This document shows positions 46,284-56,732 of a stretch of DNA of 64,000 nucleotides, one piece after another. Below the pieces are notes generated by a model. The model was not told the origin of the DNA and did no database searches. It was given only the letters and a program-made list of their open reading frames with translations. How positions within the stretch are numbered: the first letter of the stretch is position 1; every line of letters starts with the position of its first letter. Both the position numbers and the translations under genes were made by a program. The stretch is from NCBI GenBank assembly GCA_902651635.1, contig CACRSC010000273.1, forward strand, positions 429,143 through 493,142, read 5' to 3'. This DNA comes from Mastigamoeba balamuthi (taxonomy: Eukaryota; Evosea; Mastigamoebida; Mastigamoebidae).

Positions 46284-47615
46284 ATGAGCGGCGTGACCCT
46301 GCTCGGCTGCGCGGGCATGCAGGTGCTCGATGTCGACGTCTCAGAGGAAGAAGACGGATGCGCGCGTGACTACGTCGTGAAGGCGGCGGAGGTCACCGTC
46401 GCACCCGCGCTCGACCCCAATCGCCGCCCCGTCCGTGTGTATCGTCCCCCGTCTCTTGCGTCCCGCCCCGCCGCCTCCTGACCTCTCGCCGGCCCAGCCG
46501 TCGTCGCCTACAGCCAGCTGAACATGAAGGAGCTGATCGGGCGCGGGACGTTCTCCTCGGTGCACCGGGCGGAGCTCGCGGGCGAGGACGTGGCGATCAA
46601 GGTGTTCAACAACGTGTCGACCGTCGAGCGCCGCTGCAGGGAGATCTCCATCCTCAGGTTCCACCCAGCCTCGCCGCACGACGTGCCCCGGTCCCGCCTG
46701 TGTGGGGTTGGGGAGAGAGATGGCTGACCCGCCGGCAACCCGTCGCAGCACGCTGGACCACCCGAACATCGTGGGGTTCAAGGGCGTGTCGTGGGACGAG
46801 CAGGGGAACCCCATTCTGCTGATGGAGTTCTGCGCGCTGGGCTCGCTCAGCGAGATCCTGTCGCCCGTGGGCCCGACCACGCGAGGCCGGCGGGACGAGG
46901 TCACGACCAAGCTGTCCGAGGACCAGAACACGCGAATAGCAATCGGCATTGCCCGAGGCCTTGGCTACCTGCACAAGTGCGCTTGTTCACCAGCACCGGC
47001 GTTGAACGGGGAGGGTGTGGGACGGGACTCAGTCTCGCTCTGTCACCAGGCAGGGATACGCACACTTTGACCTGTGCACAGGGAACGTCCTGGTACGCTG
47101 TTTGTTGCCCTTGGCGCTCTGCTTGCTGAGTTCCCCCCCCTGCACAGCTCACGGGAGACATGGAGCCGAAGGTGGCCGACTTCGGACAGGCGCGCAGGAC
47201 GTTTGGCGTGAGCCATGCCGTGGTTGGCCACAGGGCCTACCGCGCCCCGGAGCTCACCTGCATGCCTGGCGGCAACTACGGCGCGTCGTGCCACTACACG
47301 GAAAAAGTGGACGTGTAAGTAACGTCCACTCTGCGCTGCCACGCCACTCGCTCACCTGGGGGCATTGCGGGGTCCTTCAGCTTCAGCTACGCCATTGTTC
47401 TCTGGTCGCTGTGGCATCCGGGGGACCAGACGTGGGAGGGAGACGACACGCACCGACCCAAGGCGACGCGCAATAGGGCGAGGCCAGCGATCAGCAAGCA
47501 CGTGCCGCACCACTGGAGCGCACTGATCCAGTCGTGCTGGGAGGAGAGGCCTCAAGATCGCCCCTCGTTCGAGGACATCGTTGGAGCAATACAGGCGTTC
47601 GGTGCCCTGCGTTGA
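46284..47615 (+). CDS. TKL-type protein kinase
   Basis: Glycine loop IGRGTFSSVHRAEL, VAIKVFNN, HPNIVGFKGVSWD, hinge LLMEFCALGSL, catalytic loop AHFDLCTGNVL, KVADFGQARR, an RAPEL activation segment, SYAIVLWSL and a closing SCWEERPQDRPSFEDI. The RPSFEDI end and C-lobe are TKL/RAF-like. The usual HRDLK is HFDLC, keeping the catalytic Asp and Asn but losing Arg and Lys. About five short introns, one just before the catalytic loop (..YLHK/GYAHF). The start ATG at 46284 lies only 87 bp from the transposon end, so the promoter is shortened or replaced by the insertion. Confidence 0.85.
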
Positions 47616-47823
47616 AGGAACAAAGCAATTGTGTCGCCTTGTACAATAATTTGTTGGACCTGGCTGGACCCTATCGAGGACTGTCTGTCTGATGAGCTTT
47701 GCTGCGATTCCTTGTCTTCCACCCCCCCCGGTTGGCACGGCGGCTCGGGGAATCGGGCATATCTGTCGGTGACGTGAGCACATATCGTGTGAGCCAGAAA
47801 CAAACCTTGTGGTGGGCACTAAC

Positions 47824-48747
47824 ATGCAGAGAATATTCGGCTCGTTTAAGCCCAAGGCCCCGGCGCCCTCGCTCGACGACGCCTGCACCAGGGTTGCCGC
47901 CTCCCCTTGTCTGCCCCCGCGGTGCTCACTCGCCCCCCAAACCCCCCCCGCAGGCCGACGCACGCGTGGCGAGCCTCGACCAGAGGATAGCAGCGCTGGA
48001 CACGCAGGTGATGCAGCTCAAGGAGCGCATGAAGCGCGCCAGGGGCCCCGCGCTCGACTCCCTGCGCGCGCAGGCCCTGCGTCTGCTCAAGCAGAAGAAG
48101 ACGTGAACGAGCTCCCACCCGCGTGGAGTTAGTTGGCTTGCCTTAACGCCTCCCCTCCCCCCCCCCCGCCGCGGCACAGGTACGAGGCGCAGAGGGACCA
48201 GATGATGGCGCAGTCGTTCAACATGCAGCAGGTCAACTTCGCGACGCAGAGCGTCAAGGACAACATGGTCACCGTCGACGCCATGAGGACCGGCGCGCGC
48301 GAGCTCAAGAGCGCGATGAAGAAGATGGACGTCGGCAAAATCGAGGCGCGTCAGAATTCGATTCGGGCCGCGTTTCTAATTCCCGGTTATTCCCCCACAG
48401 GAAATGCAGGACGACATGCAGGACCTGCTCGACATGAACGCCGAGATCAGCGACGCGCTCGGGAGGTCCTACGACACCCCCGAAGGCCTGGACGAGACCG
48501 AGCTCGAGGCAGGTCAGTAGTTGCACCCGATCGCCCTCTTTTGTTGCGGATTCAGATTAGTATCTGGAATTGATTTCAAAATGCGCGGCTAAATCGAGAT
48601 AAACCTGCAGAGCTGGACGCGCTGGGCGCGGAGATGGAGACCGAGGGAGAAACCCCGTCGTACCTGTCGGCGCTCCAGGCTGCTCCGGCGCCGTCGACCG
48701 AGCTGCCGGGCGCGGCGAAGGTCCCCGCCGCGCCGCAGGCGCTGTGA
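47824..48747 (+). CDS. CHMP5: CHMP5/VPS60, ESCRT-III-associated protein
   Basis: N-terminus MQRIFGSFKPKAPAPSLDD is the CHMP5 signature. It continues RVASLDQRIAALDTQV, ALRLLKQKK, YEAQRDQMMAQSFNMQQVN, DNMVTVDAMRTGARELKSAM, EMQDDMQDLLDMNAEISDAL, RSYDTPEGLDETELEAELD and SYLSAL near the end. All six helices of the Snf7 fold are represented. VPS60 recruits LIP5/VTA1 and tunes VPS4 during membrane scission. Four introns, one per helix boundary. The acidic C-terminal half keeps the MIT-interacting helix region. Confidence 0.95.
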
Positions 48748-49134
48748 TCCCCTACATTTTTCTCGCGCCGGGGGGAAACCTAAATAATGACCATGTGGAG
48801 ATACACCGATACTACGGATCAACGCAAGCAAGGAGAGGCGACTTTGGGGGATCCTACGAGCCCCCTCTCTTCGCTCTCTTCTAAAAAAACACCAAACCAC
48901 ACCGAGAGCAAAAGCAACACAGGGCCGCCGCGCCGCTCGCGGAACACACCGCGCGCGAGCACTCTCTGCGATACCCACAGGGCTGGTGCCCTCGCCGTCC
49001 CTCGTGCGCGCCGGCGCGCCGATCTTTTTTATTTTTGCGCTGTGTGTTTTTCTCTTTTTTTGAAACATTTTTTTCAAAAACACGGAGGGGGTTTTGAAGA
49101 GAAAAAGCACACACACAACGCACACACAGAGAAG
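48748..49134. other. intergenic spacer upstream of EPC
   Basis: 387 bp. The right part has long T and A tracts around GAAACATTTTTTTC, able to fold into a weak hairpin, and CACA repeats just before the ATG. No gene seen. Confidence 0.6.
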
Positions 49135-50710
49135 ATGTCGCTGCTGAGGCCGAGGCAGCTCGACCTGAGCAAGGTCATGACCATCGTGCAGGACAACAAT
49201 GGCAGCGAGCAGTCGTTCGGCCGCGCCGCCGGCCAGCTCAACACGGGCATGGAGAAGGAGGACGAAAATGTGCGTGGGCTCGCCTCACCCCCGTCGCTCA
49301 CCTTTTTCCCGCGCATTTGAGGCCGCGTTGCGCACCCCCTCTTCGAAATTCCTAAATTCCTAGTTTGCCGAGGAAAAGTGAACAACAACTGCTCCCATGG
49401 GCCCCGCTGACGAGACAGGAAACACACAGGAAAAGCACATCAACACGGTCCTCCGCAACAGAGAGCTCTCGGCGATCCCCGTGCCCAAGTGCACGGTGGT
49501 CGAGGAGCCCGAGGACGCCGCGGCGCCCGCCACCCCGTACGACCGAGGCGAGTTCCCGCGCTCGGCCGCGTGCGGCGCCCCCGACGAGGAGTTTGACAAG
49601 CGCCCGACGCCGACGGGCGAGTACGACATCGACGAGGCCGACGCCGAGTGGCTCGACGCGCACCACAGCGCGCACCTCGACACGGCCGGCATGGAGGCCG
49701 TCGTCGAGGCGTGGGAGCGCGCGGCGTTCATCCGCGGCGGCGTCGAGCTGCCCCACGCGGGCACGGGCAGCGGCTCGAAGCAGCCCAAGGCGTTCCTCTA
49801 CGCGCCGCCGCCGCAGGTGCTCTACGAGCTGCCGCTGGCCGAGGCCAAGGAGGTCGCGAGCAGGGTCGTCCCCGGGATCCCGCCGCCGCTCGCGGCGGAG
49901 CTGTACGCGCACTGGATGGCGCGCAGGTCGGCGAGGGTCGCCAGCGGGAACCTGCTGCTGCACAGGTACAGGTACTCGCTCGAGAAGCCGCAGGACTACT
50001 GGGACTGCGAGCCCGTCCGCGACCCGGCGGCGTACGTGCGCGTGCGCAAGATGCAGCAGCTCGTGCGGAGGTGCGAGGAGATGCGCAAGGAGCTCGGCGA
50101 CGCCGCCGAGATACTCGCCAGGGTCCTCGAGCGCGACAGGCTCAAGCGCGACATCATCAACGACGCCGCCAGGATCGTCATGCGCCGCATGGGCGAGACG
50201 GGGTCGCTGGCGCAGCTCGCGAGCGTCTCGTCGCACTCGGACTCGTCGTCGTCGTCAGAGGACGAGAGCTCGCTGTGGGGCTGCGAGGAGGCCATCTCGA
50301 CGCAGTCGTGGCTCCGGCGCGTCAGGAAGCTCTACGTCGACCCCGAGCCCGCGTCTCCTGCGCCCTCGGACAGGCCCGTCGTCGAGCTCGCCTTCAGTCG
50401 AAGGCGCCGCCGAAGAAGCGCGGAGACCCCGGCCGCGCCCGACCCGGACGCGCCCGAGCAGCCCCCCGCTGTCATGCGCAGGGTGACCGTGGGCGAGGGC
50501 GGCAAGCTGACGCTGCACGGCGTGGGGTCGTTCAGAGGGCGCGCCAGAGTCGGCAGGGGCGGGCGCATACTGTTCGACAGGTTCGCCATCGACCCCGACG
50601 GGGACGCTGTGCTCGCGGACGTGATACCGCTTGGGCATGTACTCGACTGGCAGCGAACGCAGCAGCAGGCTGATGGCAAGGCCAAAGGCCAGCAGCAGCC
50701 GCTTGGGTGA
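49135..50710 (+). CDS. Enhancer of Polycomb (EPC/Epl1), NuA4 scaffold
   Basis: MSLLRPRQLDLSKVMTIV is the EPcA start. Exon 1 ends DEN at 49270. The intron (GTGCGTGG...ACACAG, about 150 nt) joins EKHINTVLRNREL. Next come GEYDIDEADAEWLDAH, KPQDYWDCEPVRDPAAYVRV and RKMQQLVRRCEEMRKELG, then KRDIINDAARIVMRRM. A Ser/acidic linker and basic tail follow. Epl1/EPC is the platform of the NuA4/TIP60 H4/H2A acetyltransferase. It occurs here with an unusual H4 tail 28 kb away, though no functional link is shown. Confidence 0.93.
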
Positions 50711-50981
50711 CGCGGGGGGGGGGAAAACAACCACCAGAGTACCCCCCCTTACGACCCTTTCTCGCACAATTCCAACGATTATTCTTGGACGCACATAGCA
50801 ACACGGGCCAGCCGAGAAGCATGCCCTTCTGTGCGAAGGACGGGACCAATAAAGTCGTCTGTACTGGCATTGCGTGACAGCCAGATTCTGATATCTATGC
50901 CGATTTTTGCCCTGAGTAAGCCGCCGGCCGAAATCCGCACCCAGACAAAGGAAGAAAGCCATTAGCGAGGCCCGTGCGAGG

Positions 50982-52076
50982 ATGTCCGAGGCGCCGAGCA
51001 ACACCGCCGCTGCCCAGCCCGAGCAGCCGCCAGCCGTCGACACGCGCACGATCCGCGTCGTCTATCTGCACGGGATCAAAGGCAGCGTCGTCGTGCGCCC
51101 CCCCTCTGCTGTTCTGCTTCCCAATCCGTGGCGGGGATCCCCACCCCCCTCACGCGCCACGCAGGGGACCAAGGCGCTCTACCTCTCGACGCAGTTCGCC
51201 CTGCACGCGCCCTCCCTGCCCACGTGGAACCCCTTCGCCTCGCTGCTGGCCGCGGTGAGGGCCATCCAGTTGCGTCTGCTGGGCTCCTCTCCGGTGCCCT
51301 ATCGAGCGGCGGGTGGGCCAACGCCCCGTTCGTTCGCAGGGAGTGGTCGCCGCACGTGGTGGTGGGGTCGAGCTACGGCGCGGCGCTGCTCGTGTGGCTG
51401 ATGCAGAGGGGCGAGTGGCGCGGCCCTGCCGTGCTGATCTCGCCGGCGATCGGCCTCGCGCTGCCGTTCAACGTGTGGCTGCCGCAGACAGCCCCTGTCG
51501 CCATCCTCCACGGGACCAGGGACACAGTACGCCATGGGGGGGGGGGGGCGACAGCAGACGGGGGAGCGTCTGACGCCCCGTGCCGCGCCGCGCAGCTCGT
51601 GCCTCTGGACCACAGCAGGATGCTGGCGGCGACGGCTGGGGGGATGGCCGAGCTCATCGAGGTGGACGACGAGCACCCGATGAACCGCATCACAACGGTA
51701 AGCTGTCGCCTGCGCTGGCCACATCGCCGCCTCCTCTTCCTCAGCCAGCAAGCGCCGCGCAACAGGACGAGGAGGGCATTCCGCGCCTGAGGGACGTCGT
51801 GGTCGACCTCTATAACAAGCAGTACGGCGTGGCGCCAGGGCAGTCCGGCCCCAACGCAGACCCGAGCCTCTCTCTCCCCATGAAGGCGTACGCTGTTCTT
51901 CGCAGTGATTGGTTGTTGTGGGCAGCCCTCACAGTCGCCTTGCCCGGCGCAGAGAGGAGTCCAAGGGATACAAGAGCGCCATTATCCTGGGGCTGCAGCT
52001 GGCTTGGCAATACCCCACTGGGAAGATAATGAGGTGCTGCTCGGGCTGCTGCAAGAGTAGCTACGGACACGTCTAG
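50982..52076 (+). CDS. alpha/beta-hydrolase with Cys-rich C-terminus
   Basis: IRVVYLHGIKGS, nucleophile elbow VVGSSYGAALLVWL (G-x-S-x-G with x = S and Y), VAILHGTRDT (acid Asp) and DDEHPMNRI (His) give a full catalytic triad order, similar to small YqiA-type esterases. Four introns. The last (GTACGCTG...GGCGCAG) restores a frame KAEESKGYKSAIILGLQLAW and ends with a tail MRCCSGCCKSSYGHV at a TAG, 52074-52076. The cysteine cluster could be palmitoylated. Substrate unknown. Confidence 0.75.
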
Positions 52077-52695
52077 CTGCTCGTGGAGAGACGGAAGCAC
52101 CTAACACAGTTTTGACAACTGCTGTGTGTCAATAACCTCAAGCCTTGAGTGATGGCGCGGGTGAGCAGACAGTCTCCGGTACTGAGCTGCGAGCACGCTT
52201 AATTCCGTTAGTATCAGGAGAAGGCGTGTCCAGTAAGATTTGATTGAGTCCACCAAATCTCGATATTGTGATACCAGAACGCATTGAAATGCCGGTGCAG
52301 CGGTTATTAGAGAAAAAGTCTCATTAAGGGCATTTTCCGAAGCTGAGTATACTCAAAAGCGGATGTGAAATGGATTGGCATGCTGATACGGGAAATCCTG
52401 GCAGGTAGCAAATCGGGACTGTGGCAGACGGGTACGCTGTCGGGAAACGCCGCTGCAACGGATCGGGATCCTCAAAATGGCACCAGAACTCCTGATTTTT
52501 CTCTGACACGTTTAAGATATTCGATATTACGTCACTTGCGTGCGTCTTTTCGCCCACGAAAAGGGGCGGGTGTCGGGGTGTCTGCCTTTTTTTATTGTGT
52601 GTCGCGTGCCGGCGCTGCCTCGCTGTGCCCCCCCTCCCTCGTGGACACCAACCACCCCCCTCTGAGCCAGAGCTATTAGCCCCCCTCACACCGGG
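52077..52695. other. intergenic region upstream of cyclin
   Basis: 619 bp without a gene. It includes AAGATATTCGATATTACGTC (about 52514-52533), combining two GATATT boxes and a CRE-like TACGTCA, as a likely cyclin promoter element. Confidence 0.5.
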
Positions 52696-54693
52696 ATGGA
52701 GAACGTGCAGCAGAGAGCGGCCTACGGGGCACACAGAACGGCGGCCGGCACGGCGCTTGCGGACATCAGCAACACACAGTTCGCCCGCCCGTCGCTCAAG
52801 CCGCACCACGTGCACGCGGCCCCGTACCAGACCAAGGCACGAAATCGCTGGCTCAGTCCAATTCAATTCAATTCAATTCGCTCACCTTTTTCTTCCCACA
52901 ACAACGAAAATAACGAGCAGGGGCAGACCGCGGCCCAGAGGGAGGACGCCGAGGTCAACGGGTGGACGGCGACAGACTACAGCAGCAAGCTGGCGCTGTG
53001 GTCGTCCCTGTCGGCCGTTCAGCAGGGTTCGTGCTGGGCCCCCTCCCCAGACCCCCCAATCTCGAAAATTGCCGTTTGGGATCGCGATCATTCCGGGCCC
53101 ACCGCCGCACGGCAGGGGCTGGGGGGCTCTGCCCGGCATGGGAGTATCTCGGGCCACGCCTAGCGCGCGTGGCGGAGGCGGCTTGAGGGGCGTGGCGTGC
53201 GGTAGCCCCGCTGCATTGCATTTGTTGTTCTTTTTACCACCTTTTTTTTGTTTATGAGGTCGGGTGTTCAACCCAACCGGCCCACACTACTCCTGTCACG
53301 ACTCACCTGAAAATTGCGCGCCAATAATTATATTAATAGCCACTATTTCCGGTTCGCGCCACTCGGGCCGTTAGTGTCGCGTCGCATACAATGCGATTTC
53401 CCTGTTTCTAATGCGTGGCACACACGTTTTCCCGTCGCTTTTGCAGGCTATTCCGTCCAGCCCGCCCAGCAGCAGCAGCTCAGACACTCGGTGGTCGAGT
53501 ACTGCAACTACGCGCAGGCGGAGGAGGAGCTGGATGAGGACCTGTATGTGGACTCGACGCAGCAGGCCGACGAGGCGCCGGAGGACGAGTTCGACGAGCC
53601 CGACGACTCGGAGCGGCGCATCGAGCTGTCTCGGCGGGCGCCGCAGACCGGCCTCTTCGCCTGCCCCGACAACGCCGCCGAGGTCTTCATCAACCTGTCG
53701 GAGCAAGAGGTGTCCTCCCTTCACCCCCCTCCCCCCGGTGCCCCCCCCGTAAGGCCCGGCCCCCCCTCCTCACGCCCGCGTGCTCCTTCTCTTTGCAGGG
53801 AGTCACCGCGTGCTCGCGCGGATTCATGGAGAAGATTCAGGGCAGAATAAGCTCCGAGGCCCGTGTGACCGCGACCATGCGTGCAATACTCATTAACTGG
53901 CTCGACAACGTCTGCTTGGTGCGCCTCGAGCTCGCGCTTCCCTCCGCCGTCTCGGGGCTCACGCTGGGGGGCCCCTCCCTGACCAACGGCAGAAATGCAA
54001 ATTGCACGAGGAGACATTGTTCCACACAGTCAACTACATCGACAGATACCTGTCAAAGCGCACCATCACGCGCAACGACCTGCAGCTGCTCGGCATCGCC
54101 GCTCTGCTCGTCGCGGCCAAGGTGGCCGAGGTCGACGACCTGGTGCCGCGCGTCTGGGAGCTGCGCGACCTGTGCGACGGCGCCTACACGGCGCAGCAGA
54201 TTGTGGTCGCCGAGCGGGCGCTGCTCGACGTGCTCGACTACCACATACTCGTGCCGCACTCGCGCGCGATGGTCGAGCTGCTGCACTGCGTGCTCAAGTC
54301 GCGCACGCCCGTCGTGATGCTCTCGTACTACCTCTGCGAGCTGGGGCTCACGAGCTACGAGACGTCGCAGTACGCGCCGTCGATGGTCGCCTCGGCCGCG
54401 CTCTACCTGACGCACGTGTCGCTGCACATGCCCTCGCCGTGGCCGCGCGAGGTCAAGTACATCACCAACTACGCCGACATCGACCTGTGGCAGTGCGTGC
54501 TCTCGCTGCACGCCGTCTGGAGCCGCGCGTCGACGGACCCGAACATCGCCTCTGTCTACGAGAAATTCTCGGCCACAGAGGTACCCCTTCCCTTCCCGCC
54601 GCGTTTCCCCCCGGATCTGACCCGGTTTTTGGGGGGCTGCAGTACCACGAGGCGAGCTCGCAGAGCCTGTTCCCTGTGCCGATACTGGCGTGA
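52696..54693 (+). CDS. mitotic (A/B-type) cyclin
   Basis: N-terminus with TALADISNTQF, resembling the end of a cyclin destruction box. Cyclin box: ATMRAILINWLDNV, EETLFHTVNYIDRYLSKRTI, QLLGIAALLVAAKVAEVDDL, VVAERALLDVLDYHI. The second fold follows: LSYYLCELGLTSYETSQYAP, VASAALYLTHVSLHM. RAILINWLDNV and LQLLGIAALLVAAK are classical A/B-type. It activates CDK1 at mitosis and is degraded via the APC. Six introns, including a long one (about 53030-53450) inside the N-terminal region. Ends LFPVPILA. The canonical RxxL spacing of the D-box is not exact. Confidence 0.92.
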
Positions 54694-55166
54694 GGGCTGG
54701 GGGAGTCCGCGGAGGACCGGTCCCTTCCCCCAGGAGGGTTGCGCTCGGGCCAGTGCGTGCCTGGCAGCACGCCCTATGGGGGAGGGACGTGCGGCCTTCG
54801 GAGGGCAGTGCGGGTCGAACCTCCACAGGCCCTGGACGGATTGCTTTCGAGTAGGTTTCCATCACTTGCACTTCCCCGCAATCCGTTTCAAGGGCCAACC
54901 AACTCTCTTCCTCACTTTTGTGTATTGGTACCCACTGGTAGAGATCATCGGAAATAAACAGACGGAACAATGCGTGCACACAAACAACTAACTGCCAGGG
55001 CCAAACATGTTGCAAGTATGTAATGTGCTTGCCTTGGGGTAGTCAAAGTTAAGTGTTCTCTCATCAAAGCGTGTTGCATGAACCGTTATTGTGTACCTTT
55101 AACCTCTCCCCCAGCCACGCCTCACAAAAATATCCAAATGATCCGATTTTTGAAGATCTGCCTGAG
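54694..55166. other. intergenic spacer
   Basis: 473 bp, no gene seen. AAAATATCCAAATG at about 55127-55140 is the local AATATC-type box before NSUN6. Confidence 0.6.
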
Positions 55167-56560
55167 ATGACGGAGGAACCGCGCAACCCACTGTGCCCAG
55201 GCGATAGCGAGCCGGCGCTCGTGCTCGACCCCAGCGTTGTCGCCCACCTCACCACCCTCTACGGGCCGCGCGCCGCGTCGTGCCTGCGCTGCATCCAGTC
55301 CCCGCCGCGTTTCACTACTCTGCGCGTCAACACTCTGCGCGCCCCCGACGTCCCCTCGGTCATCCAGCGTCTCTCTGCCGCGCTTTCGCCATCTGGGACT
55401 CAGCCCGAGTTCGCCGTCTCCCGATGTGCCGATGACGTAATCGTGACGTCGTGCACCGGGCCGGACCTCGAGCGCATTGCGGCCATCAGGGAACTGCCGC
55501 AGGTGGTCGTGGACGCGCGGTGCGGCGAGGCAGTGCTGCGTGGTGCCGATGTGTTCTGTGCTGGTGTGATGTCAGCCGAGCGAGCCGTTCGAGAGGGCGA
55601 ACGGGTGGCAGTCGTCGCAGACCTGGATGCCACCGCCCTCAAGGGCCAGGTTACTCGTCTTCCCCAGCGTCGTGCGTACCTGGTGGGGGCTGGCGTCTGC
55701 CAGTACTCTCGGGTCGACATCCGTACCGTACGGTCCAACCTCGTGAATACGGCACGGCGCAGGCTGATCACTTTCTCGCACTTCAGGCGAAGGGGGTGGG
55801 CATCAAAATGACCGAGAGGATCTACGAGACGCCAAGCCTGAATGGCGTGATGCCAGAGGAGGTGTTTCTGCAGAACCTGCCGTCTGCAATAGCAGGCCAC
55901 GTCGCCGGGGAGGAAGCATTGCGCGTGCTGGAGCAAGGTCGTCAGTGCCTCGTTCTCGACATGTGCTCTGGCCCCGGCGGCAAGACCACGCATCTCGCGG
56001 CAATCACCTCGAACAGGGCGCGCATCGTAGCGTTCGAGCGCTCGGCTCCGAGAGCAGAGGAAGTGCGCTCGCTGTGCACGTTGCACGGGGCCACCTCAGT
56101 CGAGGTGTTCACGGGCGACTCGACCAAGATGCTCGCAAAAGGGGTTGTCGCAAAGGAGTCGGCGAACGTGATCCTGCTGGACCCTCCGTGCAGCGGCATT
56201 GGACTGCGGCCGAGGCTTCGCGAAACCGCAACTATCCGGGACCTCGACTCGCACGCTCGATACCAGAAGAAGCTCTTGCACGCAGCTGTGGAGGCACTTG
56301 CACCCGGCGGGTGCCTGGTTTACAGTACATGCACGATGAATCCGGACGAGGGTGAGCAAAACGTCGCATATGCTCTCGAGACGTTTGCGTCGTTGAGGCT
56401 GGAACCGCAGGGGCGCTGGCATGTTGGAGGCCAAGGCCTGGCAGGTGCGGGACTCGGCGAGGACAACGCGGCCTTGGTCCAAAGGTTCTACCCGGACGAT
56501 CCTGCACTCGATAGCAACGCCTTCTTCATCGCGAAGTTCAGGAAGTCCCCTGTTGTTTGA
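55167..56560 (+). CDS. NSUN6: NSUN6-type tRNA (cytosine-5) methyltransferase
   Basis: Exons 55167-55727 and 55787-56560 give 444 residues. A PUA domain (GADVFCAGVMSAERAVREGE) is inserted before the catalytic domain, as in NSUN6. SAM-binding VLDMCSGPGGKTTHLAA, catalytic LLDPPCSGIGLRPR (release Cys) and VYSTCTMNPDEGE (nucleophile Cys) are all intact. Closing AFFIAKFRK. Human NSUN6 methylates C72 of tRNA-Thr and tRNA-Cys and some mRNAs. Upstream linker GQRRAYLVGAG.. is read through without an intron; the intron (GTACGG...CTTCAG) precedes AKGVGIKMTERIYE. Confidence 0.93.
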
Positions 56561-56732
56561 ACGATGCTCGTGGCTCCATCCAATCGCATGAAGGCTAACA
56601 TCACACGAGAAGTAATAGTGGGTCTCATGTCCTGACTCGATTTAAGGACCGACAACAACACAAGTTGGAAGGGTATAATATCGTGTTGTGGACCTGCGGG
56701 TCAGATCACCTACGGACCTGCGGCCAGATCAC

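Noticed and set aside
49020-49090. T-rich/A-rich inverted tract as a bacterial-type terminator
   Set aside because: Low-complexity 5' UTR/promoter DNA of a spliced eukaryotic gene; no G+C stem.
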